64,000 nucleotides of DNA from Pseudomonas segetis (GCF_900188155.1 NZ_FZOG01000002.1:201845-265844), one strand, 5' to 3'; shown: positions 30,780 through 38,646, numbered from the stretch's first letter. Made by a program: numbers and translations. The notes: generated by a model from the sequence alone, not told the origin.

Positions 30780-31228
30780 CAGTTCCTACGATTACTGATG
30801 ACCTGGTGGCTGAGCTTGAGGCTGAGGCGAAGGCTTTCGACAACCTTGATTACGACAGCAACACCAACCCATTTTTCAACGGGCCAAGCGGTGAGTCTTT
30901 AGGCGGCGATGCTGATGGAACTTTCTGTGTCTACGGCGAGCCTTTCGAGATTGACGGCGAATCATACGATGGCGTGACGCTGGTTGAGCGCTGTAGTCGC
31001 AGCCAAGCCAAGTTTATTGCCGAGGCCAAGGTTCGAATCCTCGCCCTGCTCGCCGAACGTGCAGAGCTAAAGCGGGATGCTGAGCGTTACTTGTTCTTGC
31101 GCAACAAATATACAAACCCTGGTTTCATGGCTAGCCATGATCGTGCAAGAAAGTGGTTTTCGGAATACATGATTTGCGGCGAAGCGCTTGACTCAGCCAT
31201 CGACGCCGCAATGGAGGCTAAACCATGA
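30776..31228 (+). CDS. Early phage protein with coiled-coil end (150 aa)
   Basis: The 150-residue protein has an acidic N-terminal half (LVAELEAEAKAFDNLDYD) and a C-terminal half with a helix (RILALLAERAELKRDAERYL) followed by RKWFSEYMICGEALDSAIDA. This resembles Ea22-type modular early proteins, whose parts recombine among phages. No function known. It overlaps both neighbours by ATGA. Confidence 0.7.
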   Translation: MTVPTITDDLVAELEAEAKAFDNLDYDSNTNPFFNGPSGESLGGDADGTFCVYGEPFEIDGESYDGVTLVERCSRSQAKFIAEAKVRILALLAERAELKRDAERYLFLRNKYTNPGFMASHDRARKWFSEYMICGEALDSAIDAAMEAKP

Positions 31229-31359
31229 CCATCATTTGCCCCAGCAGCAAGTCACTAATCGAAGCCCTGAATGATCGGGGCTTTTTTATGGTCGTCGATC
31301 TGCCGCGGGGAACTCGGTTTGAGCGTCGTCGCGGGATGCATATTGTGAGGTTGCCATGA
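31225..31359 (+). CDS. Small phage protein containing a terminator in its codons (44 aa)
   Basis: The frame runs from an ATGA overlap at 31225 to an ATGA overlap at 31356. It encodes SLIEALNDRGFFMVVDLPRG then a basic tail. The codons for ALNDRGFF form an intrinsic terminator, so the RNA has two readings. Overlaps at both ends support translation. Confidence 0.6.
   Translation: MTIICPSSKSLIEALNDRGFFMVVDLPRGTRFERRRGMHIVRLP
31262..31288 (+). terminator. Intragenic intrinsic terminator
   Basis: Stem AAGCCC/GGGCTT with a 10-nt loop and six T residues, inside the 44-aa gene. Transcripts to the downstream recombination and integration genes must pass it. Confidence 0.6.
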
Positions 31360-31478
31360 CCACTCACCAGCGCCACCGACGCCTATCAATCTGGATCAAC
31401 TCTGTACTTGGTCCTGCAATCTTCTTCGCGGCAATAGCTGTGCCGCACCTTATTAACAGTTACCTGGTTGGGAATTGA
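31356..31478 (+). CDS. Tiny single-pass membrane protein (40 aa)
   Basis: The 40-residue frame starts MTTHQRHRRLSIWINSVLGP with a basic N-terminus and a hydrophobic segment (SVLGPAIFFAAIAV, residues 16-29). It overlaps the upstream gene by ATGA and ends two bases before the next ATG. Function unknown. Confidence 0.6.
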   Translation: MTTHQRHRRLSIWINSVLGPAIFFAAIAVPHLINSYLVGN

Positions 31479-31480
31479 AT

Positions 31481-31642
31481 ATGAATACAAGCACAGCGCA
31501 GGTAACGCCTGCGGTTGCCGCCCAGTACGACTGGATGACTCAAGGTGAATTCTGGCCTGAGCGGTTCCAGGGCGAGCAGCGCAAGCAGTATGAGCAGGAA
31601 CAGCAGCGCATCCAGCGCGAATGGGACAACAAGCCCCAGTAG
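31481..31642 (+). CDS. Small Gln/Glu-rich protein (53 aa)
   Basis: The 53-residue product has an N-terminal MNTSTAQVTPAVAAQYDWMT and a charged helix (FQGEQRKQYEQEQQRIQREW). It sits ten bases before the RecA-like ATPase gene. The sequence is coherent as protein, but no family is known. Confidence 0.6.
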   Translation: MNTSTAQVTPAVAAQYDWMTQGEFWPERFQGEQRKQYEQEQQRIQREWDNKPQ

Positions 31643-31651
31643 GGAGGCCAC

Positions 31652-32281
31652 ATGGCAACCGTAACCCTTATTTTAGGGAAGTCTGGCAGCGGCAAGAGCA
31701 CGGCAATCCGCAATCTTGACCCCGGCTCTACCGCCCTAATCCAGATCATTAAAAAACCCCTGCCATTCAAAGATGCGAAAGCATGGAAGGCATTCGTTAC
31801 TGATGACTGGTCGAAGATCATTGGCGCCAGTCGTAAGACACAGCGCAAGGTCATAGTTATTGATGACTTCCAATACATGCTGGCCAACGAGTTCATGCGT
31901 CGCAGCGAGGAAAAGGGCTTCGACAAGTTCAGCGACATTGGGCGGCACACATGGGACGTGTTCGACGCCCTACTAAAGCTGCCTGATGACGTTCGCGTTT
32001 ACATCCTCAGTCATACCGAGGAAACGGACGCAGGCCAGATCAAGATGAAGACAATCGGCAAGATGCTGGACGACAAGATCACGCTGGAAGGCATGGTCAC
32101 TATCGTGCTGCGCGCATTGGTTCAGGATCGTCAGCACCTTTTCAGTACCCGCAACAACGGATCAGACACGACGAAGGCGCCTATGGGTATGTTCGACGAT
32201 GAGCTGATTGATAACGACTTGGCCGCTGTTGATGCGGCTATCTGTGAATACTATGACCTGGCTCAGCCAGTCGCCGCATAA
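31652..32281 (+). CDS. RecA-like ATPase, Sak4-type recombination candidate
   Basis: The 209-residue P-loop ATPase has a Walker A GKSGSGKST (residues 9-17) and a Walker B VIVIDDFQ (67-74), then LSHTEETDAG near residue 125 as a sensor-like element. Size, small RecA-like core and pairing with an SSB-like gene 15 bp downstream match phage Sak4-type single-strand annealing ATPases. Other AAA-family phage ATPases are possible. GGGAGG ribosome site. Confidence 0.7.
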   Translation: MATVTLILGKSGSGKSTAIRNLDPGSTALIQIIKKPLPFKDAKAWKAFVTDDWSKIIGASRKTQRKVIVIDDFQYMLANEFMRRSEEKGFDKFSDIGRHTWDVFDALLKLPDDVRVYILSHTEETDAGQIKMKTIGKMLDDKITLEGMVTIVLRALVQDRQHLFSTRNNGSDTTKAPMGMFDDELIDNDLAAVDAAICEYYDLAQPVAA

Positions 32282-32296
32282 CCCTAGGAGAAAAAC

Positions 32297-32944
32297 ATGT
32301 TCGACTTAGACTCTGGATCGGCGCGAGCCGCTGACAATAAATCGGCTTTTATTGATGAAGCTGGCAAATACCTGGGCGCTTTCACCCGCGCCGAGTGGAT
32401 GGAGAAAGATGATACAGGCTCAACTGGTATCGGCTTCTCATTCAAGAATAGCGAGAATGCTGAGGCTCAGTTTTATATCAACCTCAGCTACCAGCACGGC
32501 AAAAAGAATGACGGCGGGCATTCGCTGCTCAACGCAATCATGGCCTGCATGAAGCTACGCAAGGTCGAGGCGCCCCGCAAGATCACTGTTGAAAAATGGA
32601 ACAGTGACACTAAGCAGCGCGATAAGGTTGACGTTTACGGTTTCCCTGAATTGATGGGGCCAAAGATCGGACTGCTCATCCAGATGGAAATTGAAAAGAA
32701 CAGCGAGAGTGGAAATCCTCGCCCGACCATCTACATGCCATTCAGTGCAGAGTCAGAGAAAACCGCTTCTGAAGTGCTTGATGGTGATAAGTGCCGAGCA
32801 CCAGCAAAGCTTGAAAAGGCCGTGCAAATGTTGATGAACAAGCCGCTGGTTGATCGGCGCCCTAAAGGCAATCAGCATCAAACTGGGAATACGCCGAGCA
32901 GCGACGGGCCGCCTGATGACTGGAATGATATCCCGTTCGATTGA
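32297..32944 (+). CDS. SSB-like single-stranded-DNA-binding protein
   Basis: The 215-residue protein has a beta-rich N-terminal 150 residues and a disordered tail (KGNQHQTGNTPSSDGPPDD) ending in DDWNDIPFD, nearly the DDDIPF tip by which bacterial SSB recruits partners. It directly follows the RecA-like ATPase. The core is not a recognisable standard SSB; it resembles phage SSB-like proteins that accompany Sak4/Erf systems. Confidence 0.7.
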   Translation: MFDLDSGSARAADNKSAFIDEAGKYLGAFTRAEWMEKDDTGSTGIGFSFKNSENAEAQFYINLSYQHGKKNDGGHSLLNAIMACMKLRKVEAPRKITVEKWNSDTKQRDKVDVYGFPELMGPKIGLLIQMEIEKNSESGNPRPTIYMPFSAESEKTASEVLDGDKCRAPAKLEKAVQMLMNKPLVDRRPKGNQHQTGNTPSSDGPPDDWNDIPFD

Positions 32945-32961
32945 TCATCTGCTAACTGACC

Positions 32962-32984
32962 AGGCCTCACATGAGGCCTTTTCT
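32962..32984 (+). terminator. Terminator after the SSB-like gene
   Basis: Stem AGGCCTC/GAGGCCT with a 4-nt loop followed by TTTTCTTT. A third terminator-like hairpin inside the early operon. Confidence 0.6.
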
Positions 32985-32999
32985 TTGCCCGAGGTAATC

Positions 33000-33224
33000 A
33001 TGCATACAAACTTCTACGAGTGCGAGCATAGCCATGATGTGCTGACTCGCCATGAGCGTGACCTTAATTCAAGCATCAAGAACTTGCTCGACCCGAGAGT
33101 TCAAGAGCAATGGGATGCGGGCGACCATGAGCGCGCCTGCAAAACCATCGCCAACCTTCGAGCGCAGATCAAGTGGGTTGAGGGCCGGCGCAGTTCGCTA
33201 ATTAACGGAATGCTGGCGGCGTGA
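33000..33224 (+). CDS. Small early phage protein (74 aa)
   Basis: The 74-residue protein starts MHTNFYECEHSHDVLTRHER and is helical (HERACKTIANLRAQIKWVEG). GAGGT lies five bases upstream; an earlier in-frame ATG at 32850 is within the SSB-like gene. Function unknown. Confidence 0.65.
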   Translation: MHTNFYECEHSHDVLTRHERDLNSSIKNLLDPRVQEQWDAGDHERACKTIANLRAQIKWVEGRRSSLINGMLAA

Positions 33225-33499
33225 CCTGTTCAGTTCAGTGCCTGATCAACTCAACAGGCACTCACACCACCCCAAAGGGTACGCGCCCCAGTAAGCCGGT
33301 CAGATGGGATGTGTCTATCTGGCTGGTTAAGCCTGACGGCGAAAAGAACTGCCATTCAATGACCGTGCCTAGCGCCCTGATGTTTGAACTGGTGCCGCTG
33401 GTTAATGAGCGGGTCCAGGCTCTAATCACTGAGCACGGGAACACGGTTATAAGCGCTGGATGGCTGGCACATGGGCGCGGCAGCAAGAGGAAGAAGTAA
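33221..33499 (+). CDS. Small early phage protein, GTG start (92 aa)
   Basis: GTG at 33221 overlaps the upstream stop (GTGA). The protein has two cysteines at the start (MTCSVQCLINSTG), a basic linker and an RWDVSIWLVKPDGEKN strand pair, ending in GRGSKRKK. Function unknown. Confidence 0.65.
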   Translation: MTCSVQCLINSTGTHTTPKGTRPSKPVRWDVSIWLVKPDGEKNCHSMTVPSALMFELVPLVNERVQALITEHGNTVISAGWLAHGRGSKRKK

Positions 33500-33744
33500 T
33501 GGCAGTAACAGCACTGGAACGAAAGCGGCAACAGCGCGAGCGCGACAAGCTGACCGAAGAAGAACGCTTGTCACGCTGCAAGTCACGAACGTTAAAGCTC
33601 GATCTGTTCAAGGCGACTGACGCCAAGCTAATTGAAGTCATGGCCCGCCTTGATATCGACGAACCCCAGGACGTTATCACTCGCTTGATACACGGCGCAT
33701 CGCGTCTTGATGACGAATCACTGCAAGAGCTAACTGAGCTTTAG
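33499..33744 (+). CDS. Small basic helical protein (81 aa), possible RHH-like
   Basis: The ATG overlaps the previous stop (TAATG). The N-terminus is very basic (RKRQQRERDKLTEEERLSR), followed by a short strand and helices (TLKLDLFKATDAKLIEVMAR, then EPQDVITRLIHGASRL). A strand followed by two helices is compatible with a ribbon-helix-helix DNA-binding protein; this is only suggestive. Confidence 0.65.
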   Translation: MAVTALERKRQQRERDKLTEEERLSRCKSRTLKLDLFKATDAKLIEVMARLDIDEPQDVITRLIHGASRLDDESLQELTEL

Positions 33745-33847
33745 CGTCACGGCTATCTGTCACGCAAACCTTTTTAACCCCTTCCCCAAATTAAAAATAC
33801 TCGCCACCACCGAATTGCGGAGGACGGCGCCTGCATTGGAGAACACC

Positions 33848-34588
33848 ATGGAATATCTCGCCCGAGTAAACCCGAAGTACTTTGCTGCTATCCATCAGTG
33901 CGCCGCTAAAGGTGATGTGCGCTATTACTTGAATGCCGTTCAGATTGAGCGTCACCCGAAAGGCGGTGTGCTAATCGTTGCAACCAACGGTCACTTTATG
34001 GGGGTGATTCACGATCCCGATGGATGGATCGCAGATGGTCGCGAATCGGTACTGATAGGCACTGTATCTAAACGCCTGCTATCTGCTTGCTCTGTCAGAA
34101 CAGGTGCAGATGGAAGGTCACCATCCAAGCTCTGGATAGCTGAAAAATTCTCTCTGGTCTCCAGTCTAGAAGAGACGGGCGAAGAGCCTGAAATGTTCGG
34201 ATTCAACTCGCACCTAACCGAAAAAACAGAGTTGATTGATGGCTTATTTCCAAACTGGAAAAGGGTTATTCCAACCAAACGACGGACTGAAGTCGAGCCG
34301 TTCCCTTGCATTAATGGCGAGTACCTAGAGGTATTCAACAAGGTCGGCGTGCTGCTTACTGGCATAAAGCGCTTTGGCGGTGCAGGCATGCGAATTGAGC
34401 CTTCTGCTGGCGATGGAGGTGTCATTGTTCGCTTCAACGACAATGAACTGTTAGATCGCTTCTTTGGCGTCGTTATGCCCATGGCATCTGAGCCTCTGCC
34501 CGGCTTACTCCCAGATTGGGCCGCCCACGAAGCTGAGGCAGCTAAAGCAGCGGAAGCCAAAGCTGATAAAGCTGCAAAAGCCGCTTAA
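33848..34588 (+). CDS. Sliding-clamp-like protein (DNA pol III beta-like domain)
   Basis: The 246-residue protein has a pattern reminiscent of one to two domains of the beta clamp: NAVQIERHPKGGVLIVATNG then HFMGVIHDPDGW (strand, strand, ATxGH-like turn) and a second round ELIDGLFPNWKRVIPTKRR with LEVFNKVGVLLTGIKRFG, similar to the FPxWxRVxP segment of clamps. It is shorter than host DnaN (about 367 residues). The C-terminus is an Ala/Lys repeat. It may act as a phage clamp or a decoy for clamp-binding proteins. Confidence 0.55.
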   Translation: MEYLARVNPKYFAAIHQCAAKGDVRYYLNAVQIERHPKGGVLIVATNGHFMGVIHDPDGWIADGRESVLIGTVSKRLLSACSVRTGADGRSPSKLWIAEKFSLVSSLEETGEEPEMFGFNSHLTEKTELIDGLFPNWKRVIPTKRRTEVEPFPCINGEYLEVFNKVGVLLTGIKRFGGAGMRIEPSAGDGGVIVRFNDNELLDRFFGVVMPMASEPLPGLLPDWAAHEAEAAKAAEAKADKAAKAA

Positions 34589-34631
34589 CCCCTTCCCAAT
34601 TCACCGATCACGCCAATGGCGAGGATGAGTT

Positions 34632-35156
34632 ATGCCAAAAGCTTTCTCAGTATCCGGACGACCATCAAACGAAGAGATCATAGCCGAGCTAAAGAGGCTT
34701 ATGAGATATGAGCCTGAGACTGGAAACTTCATCAGGATAATGGATCGCAATCAAGGAAAAACAGGGCAGATCGCTGGCTGCTCAAGGCGTGACGGAAGAG
34801 TTGAAATAGGCCTTTTGGGCTACAGATTTCTTGCGCACAGACTGGCTGTTGCATGGATGACAGGCGCCATGCCAGGGGAAGAAGTTGACCATATCAACTG
34901 CGATCACAGTGACAATCGGTGGACAAATCTCAGGGCCTGTTCTCACGCAGAGAACATGCGCAACCGGCGGTTCCCAGGGAGAACCGAAACCGGCATAAAA
35001 GGAATCAGGTATCACAAGGCAAAAAACAATTATGAGGCCGTCGTGATTAAAAACAGAACCACCTACAAGTTTGGGAGGTTCAGCACGATCGAAGAAGCCA
35101 TTCATGTGCTCGATATCAAACGGAAAGAACTTCATGGCGACTTTGCAAGAGCATGA
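34632..35156 (+). CDS. HNH endonuclease with AP2-type DNA-binding domain
   Basis: The 174-residue protein has an HNH_3 core: LLGYRFLAHRLAVAWMTG, EEVDHINCDHSDNRWTNLRA and SHAENMRNRR, then an AP2-like domain (GIKGIRYHKAKNNYEAVVIK). This is the usual make-up of free-standing phage homing endonucleases. Its AGA/AGG-containing codons look somewhat unlike neighbours, consistent with a mobile gene. It lies between complete genes, without a visible intron. Confidence 0.85.
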   Translation: MPKAFSVSGRPSNEEIIAELKRLMRYEPETGNFIRIMDRNQGKTGQIAGCSRRDGRVEIGLLGYRFLAHRLAVAWMTGAMPGEEVDHINCDHSDNRWTNLRACSHAENMRNRRFPGRTETGIKGIRYHKAKNNYEAVVIKNRTTYKFGRFSTIEEAIHVLDIKRKELHGDFARA

Positions 35157-35226
35157 CCGCACCTCTCCCCGCCTCCCTATCACTGAATGCCGGTGTCTTC
35201 GCTGTACGCCGGTGAAGGAGTGAGTT

Positions 35227-35418
35227 ATGGCCAATCCAAACAGTAACACTGCGATATACCAGCACCGCTACCTCAGCCAGCAGCGAGAAGGCGAGCGAGC
35301 ACTATCCGAGGCCGAATGCCCGTATCACGCCAGTGCTGGTGAGCTTGGTAAGCGCTGTGCCTGGTTGGCGGGGTTTCGCGATAAGCATCCTGAGAGGGCA
35401 AGACCATGGGCAGCATGA
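35227..35418 (+). CDS. RMF-like (ribosome modulation factor-like) protein
   Basis: The 63-residue basic protein carries the RMF signature: an N-terminal helix ending in QQREGERAL, ECPY at residues 30-33, then R43, W46, G49 and R51 in GKRCAWLAGFRD. Host RMF has the same CPY...R-x2-WLxGWR spacing and pairs ribosomes into inactive dimers. Whether this version hibernates host ribosomes is unknown. The next gene begins within its stop. Confidence 0.65.
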   Translation: MANPNSNTAIYQHRYLSQQREGERALSEAECPYHASAGELGKRCAWLAGFRDKHPERARPWAA

Positions 35419-35618
35419 CCGAAAGCCCCGCCGTCCGCCGCATCAACGACCTCTGCGCAGGCCTTCCCCGCACTGCGCTCCAGGTCAATTCAAATAAACA
35501 CTTTCAGGTTATCCGGTTAGTACCCAATCAGTTCGTTGACGTGCGCGATACAGAGCGCAGGCCTAAGCGTGTTGAGTGGGCTGACTGGGTTAATGCTGAG
35601 GTTTGGAGAATGTTATGA
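35415..35618 (+). CDS. Small early phage protein (67 aa)
   Basis: The ATG at 35415 overlaps the RMF-like stop (ATGA); an ATG three codons upstream is also in frame. The protein is basic and aromatic at its end (RVEWADWVNAEVWRML). Function unknown. Confidence 0.65.
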   Translation: MTESPAVRRINDLCAGLPRTALQVNSNKHFQVIRLVPNQFVDVRDTERRPKRVEWADWVNAEVWRML

Positions 35619-36550
35619 GCGCAAAAACAGAATTTAATCTAAACGGTCTCGAATTACGCAAGACGGACGGTGGATGGCAGTACCTAAGCGAGGGCACGCA
35701 CAGCGATCCTGACGTATGGGTATATGCAAGTAGCTCACTTACCCCGTTTAGCGGTTCCGGCGTAGACGCATTATTGGATGAAGTCAAGAGGCTTCAAGGT
35801 GAATACGACAAGCAGGCGCAGGAAATCGAGCGGCTGCGTTCAATCATAAGCGATTGCGCCAAGTCATGCGGTGCGGCGGTATCTGTCGAGTGCAGTCTTG
35901 ATTTCATGGCTCACTTGCCGGTCGAAATTGCAGCCGTTATTTCAAGCTTGCGCGAAGATCGCGACAGTCAGCAGCGAGTTTGTATTACGGCAATGGCCGA
36001 GCTCGCGCAACTGAAATCCCGGCAGTCGGGCGTTGTGCTGCCTGAGCGGGACGCGCTGAGAGATATCGTGGCTCAAGCCATCGGCTGGGATGCATACGAC
36101 TGCACAAGGGTCTGGAGTGCATGGGGTGTAGGCACAATGTCGGAGGATGATTTTGTGCCAGTGGTTGAGCAAGAGGACAGGCTTTACGAAATAACAGACG
36201 CCTGCCTTGATGAAGTCGCCCGCCTCAATTCATCCGCTGGACGCGCTGGCGAGGCGGTGGCGACTGTAAGCGTTTGGCACGTAGACCAGTGGTACGCAAG
36301 AGATCCGAGTCAATCCGGCAGAAACATCGGAATCAAGTTCCTAGGAGATCGTGACAAAACACTGGTTGACGGAACACTGCTCTACACCGCCCCGCCAGCC
36401 ATCCCCGCCACACAGGTGCTTGTAGAGCGGGAGTTGCTTGCTCTCTGTTATTCAGCGGTTCATGCGCTCTGTGGAATGAAAATCGATGGATACACGGAGA
36501 GCAAGTGCAAAAAACTCCGCGCCATCCTCTCAAGCAAAGGTGATGTATGA
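35615..36550 (+). CDS. Modular early phage protein, Ea22-like (311 aa)
   Basis: The 311-residue protein has an N-terminal domain (LELRKTDGGWQYLSE), a coiled coil (VDALLDEVKRLQGEYDKQAQ onward, residues 50-80), a long middle and a C-terminal DGTLLYTAPPA segment typical of mosaic early proteins such as Ea22/DUF551-type products. These recombine freely and have no settled role. ATGA overlaps join it to both neighbours. Confidence 0.68.
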   Translation: MSAKTEFNLNGLELRKTDGGWQYLSEGTHSDPDVWVYASSSLTPFSGSGVDALLDEVKRLQGEYDKQAQEIERLRSIISDCAKSCGAAVSVECSLDFMAHLPVEIAAVISSLREDRDSQQRVCITAMAELAQLKSRQSGVVLPERDALRDIVAQAIGWDAYDCTRVWSAWGVGTMSEDDFVPVVEQEDRLYEITDACLDEVARLNSSAGRAGEAVATVSVWHVDQWYARDPSQSGRNIGIKFLGDRDKTLVDGTLLYTAPPAIPATQVLVERELLALCYSAVHALCGMKIDGYTESKCKKLRAILSSKGDV

Positions 36551-36843
36551 GCGCCATAAAAATCCTGCAAGACCGAGAGCTAGAAGCAGCGCGAGCCGCT
36601 GGTGAAGAGTTCTTTCTTGATATTCCAGACGCCTGGTACGAGCCGCATCCAGTGTACGGCTGCGATAGCGGCCACGCTTCACGGCGTTATCTGAAATCAG
36701 AAACCCGTGGGTGCCTGTGCCTTGCCTGTCACCAGTCAGTGGCGATCATGCCGCACAAATACGACACCGATGAAAAGCTGGCGGCAGCGCTTGCCGGTAT
36801 ACGCAAACACATGCTCGCAGCAGCGCAGGAGGGTGAATCATGA
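36547..36843 (+). CDS. Small zinc-ribbon-like phage protein (98 aa)
   Basis: The 98-residue protein has a possible metal site, YGCDSGH and GCLCLACHQS, between helices. The C-terminus is helical (EKLAAALAGIRKHMLAAAQ). Function unknown. Overlaps both neighbours by ATGA. Confidence 0.68.
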   Translation: MSAIKILQDRELEAARAAGEEFFLDIPDAWYEPHPVYGCDSGHASRRYLKSETRGCLCLACHQSVAIMPHKYDTDEKLAAALAGIRKHMLAAAQEGES

Positions 36844-37160
36844 GTTTCTTACGCAGACGGGGCGCGCAAGCAATACGGGCCAAAGTGAAAGCAGAGAGCG
36901 GTGGACGCGACGCAACCGCTGATTCTGTTCTGAATGTTTTGTTTGGCGAGTACAACAACGATTATCAAACAGAGTATTCAGTAACCTATATCAATGACCC
37001 ATATATCGAAACGACAGTAATACAGCGTATCAATCTATTTTGGGTGTGGCCGATTATGCTTGTCACCGCACCAATAAGATTTGTACTTACTGGATCTATG
37101 GGCGTATCACCAAGCAAGCCGTTCGGCCTAATGCTTCAGCGCCTGATAGGTCGGTTTTGA
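36840..37160 (+). CDS. Phage protein with one membrane segment (106 aa)
   Basis: The N-terminal 60 residues are polar with a basic start (MSFLRRRGAQAIRAKVKAE); a hydrophobic segment follows (LFWVWPIMLVTAPIRFVL, about residues 66-83). Probably inner-membrane, function unknown. Confidence 0.65.
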   Translation: MSFLRRRGAQAIRAKVKAESGGRDATADSVLNVLFGEYNNDYQTEYSVTYINDPYIETTVIQRINLFWVWPIMLVTAPIRFVLTGSMGVSPSKPFGLMLQRLIGRF

Positions 37161-37202
37161 AAAGCCCAGCGCAAAGCTCGGCGGATTAATAGGGGGTGAT
37201 GG

Positions 37203-37439
37203 ATGAAGAAGCTACGCCAAGGCCAGACGGTTTATTACATTGACCGTAAGTTCTGGATGAAAGACGCAGAGCCTGAGCTTAGGTCGATCTTTCTGTACAG
37301 CCAGAAACAACCAATGCCGCCACCGGGCGTGATTGTCGAAAAGTGCCCGGTAACGCACGCACGCCACGCACAGGCAAGGGGCTTCAAGCTTTACACCTCG
37401 CGCCGCAAAGCGCTCAGGGCAATGCGCCTGATTAAGTAA
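37203..37439 (+). CDS. Small basic phage protein (78 aa)
   Basis: The 78-residue basic protein starts MKKLRQGQTVYYIDRKFWMK and has an SH3-like opening (GQTVYYID) and a basic end (SRRKALRAMRLIK). No family recognised. It stands alone with 42 bp before it and 68 bp after it. Confidence 0.68.
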   Translation: MKKLRQGQTVYYIDRKFWMKDAEPELRSIFLYSQKQPMPPPGVIVEKCPVTHARHAQARGFKLYTSRRKALRAMRLIK

Positions 37440-37507
37440 CCGCCCCACCCTACCCGCATACCTCAAACCATCTATTTAACACTGCCTGATGGCGGTAAGG
37501 ATTTGTT

Positions 37508-38197
37508 ATGTCTGTCTTTCCGGTAAAAGAGCGCCCGATACTGTTCAACGGTGAAATGGTTCGCGCCATTCTGGATGGTCGCAAGACGGTGACGCGTAGG
37601 CCGCTAAAACTTCCGCATGACTTTTGGGAATCCTCCGTCTCGGGAGGCTTGGTGCCGATCCCCATGGGGTGCCCATACGGAAAGCCCGGCGAACGGCTAT
37701 GGGTGCGCGAGAGCTGGTGGCAAGCAGGCGATTGGCAGGCTACCTACCCCGAGGACGACACGGGTGCTTGGTTCGGCAGCAATCGAGTCATCTACTCGGC
37801 TGACGGCACGCCCCCAAACGAGCCCAACCGTCTCTACCCGAATGCTCTGCGCAACGGCTCTTACTCGGCAGCCGAACCAAACAAAATCTGGCGTCACCGG
37901 CCAAGCATCCACATGCCGCGCTGGGCCTGCCGCATCCTGCTGGAGGTCACTGAGGTTCGAGTCGAGCGACTGCAGGACATCACCGAAGAGCAAGCCAGGG
38001 CCGAAGGTATCACCGACGGTGGATGCACCAGCTGTGGCAATCATGAGCCATGTGGCTGCGAGTGCCCTTCTCCCGATGCGGTTGACTCATTTGTTCATCT
38101 ATGGAACTCAACCGGCGGCGACTGGGGCGCCAACCCATGGGTATGGGTCATCGAGTTCAAGCAGATTGACGCCCACCAACTCCCCGCTAACGGGTAG
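37508..38197 (+). CDS. ASCH/PUA-like phage protein (229 aa)
   Basis: The protein starts with RPILFNGEMVRAILDGRKTV then TRRP, continues with GKPGERLWVRESWW and RWACRILLEVTEVRVERLQD, and ends GANPWVWVIEFKQ. These blocks define a widespread phage family with an ASCH (PUA-like, RNA/modified-base-binding) fold, sometimes called morphogenetic although without proof. A CxxC-type cluster (CTSCGNHEPCGCECP) near residue 180 may bind zinc. AAGGA ribosome site. Confidence 0.82.
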   Translation: MSVFPVKERPILFNGEMVRAILDGRKTVTRRPLKLPHDFWESSVSGGLVPIPMGCPYGKPGERLWVRESWWQAGDWQATYPEDDTGAWFGSNRVIYSADGTPPNEPNRLYPNALRNGSYSAAEPNKIWRHRPSIHMPRWACRILLEVTEVRVERLQDITEEQARAEGITDGGCTSCGNHEPCGCECPSPDAVDSFVHLWNSTGGDWGANPWVWVIEFKQIDAHQLPANG

Positions 38198-38209
38198 AGA
38201 GGAATAACC

Positions 38210-38497
38210 GTGGAAGAATTAATCGAAGTTCGGCGTAAGGCGTTTGAGCGCGAATACGGCGAGACCGAAGGCGTTTATTTTATCCCAGGTCTAAATTGCT
38301 ACGGCTGCAAATTTATCAAGTATCAGCCATATGCGGATCTTAAGAGCAGCGCTTGGTATCACTGGCAGAAAGCCCTAGACAGCGTTGTTGTTGAGCTGCC
38401 TTCCAAAGCTAGATTGGATCACTCTTATAACGCATGCCTTTCAGAATGCCGCGAAGCCATCCACGCAGCCGGTATCCCGACGAAGGTGAAGGCATGA
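38210..38497 (+). CDS. Small early phage protein, GTG start (95 aa)
   Basis: The 95-residue protein begins at GTG 38210 after AGAGGA. It holds ELIEVRRKAFEREYGETEGV, a Cys/aromatic centre (LNCYGCKFIKYQ) and WQKALDSVVVELP. Function unknown; overlaps the next ATG. Confidence 0.68.
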   Translation: MEELIEVRRKAFEREYGETEGVYFIPGLNCYGCKFIKYQPYADLKSSAWYHWQKALDSVVVELPSKARLDHSYNACLSECREAIHAAGIPTKVKA

Positions 38498-38646
38498 CCC
38501 AGCCCAAAGGCAGCATGTGCGCAAGCTGTGCCCGCAAACACAAAGATTGCAGCGCCCTTCCCTTCGACAAGATGAAAGTCATCAAGGTTTACGGTGACGG
38601 GGTTAAGGCCGTGCGCTGCACTGAATACCGGAGTGATAAAGCATGA
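38494..38646 (+). CDS. Small CxxC phage protein (50 aa)
   Basis: The 50-residue frame starts at an ATGA overlap and encodes MTQPKGSMCASCARKHKDCS, a possible zinc knuckle, then a strand pair ending RCTEYRSDKA. A tight overlap with the next gene supports it. Function unknown, though close relatives are common in Pseudomonas phages. Confidence 0.65.
   Translation: MTQPKGSMCASCARKHKDCSALPFDKMKVIKVYGDGVKAVRCTEYRSDKA

Noticed and set aside
31028..31045. T-arm-like GGTTCGAATCCTCGCC, matching the T-arm of tRNA-like element 1
   Set aside because: It lies within a coherent 150-codon gene and has no enclosing helix or other tRNA parts; treated as chance or as a source of a short shared word.
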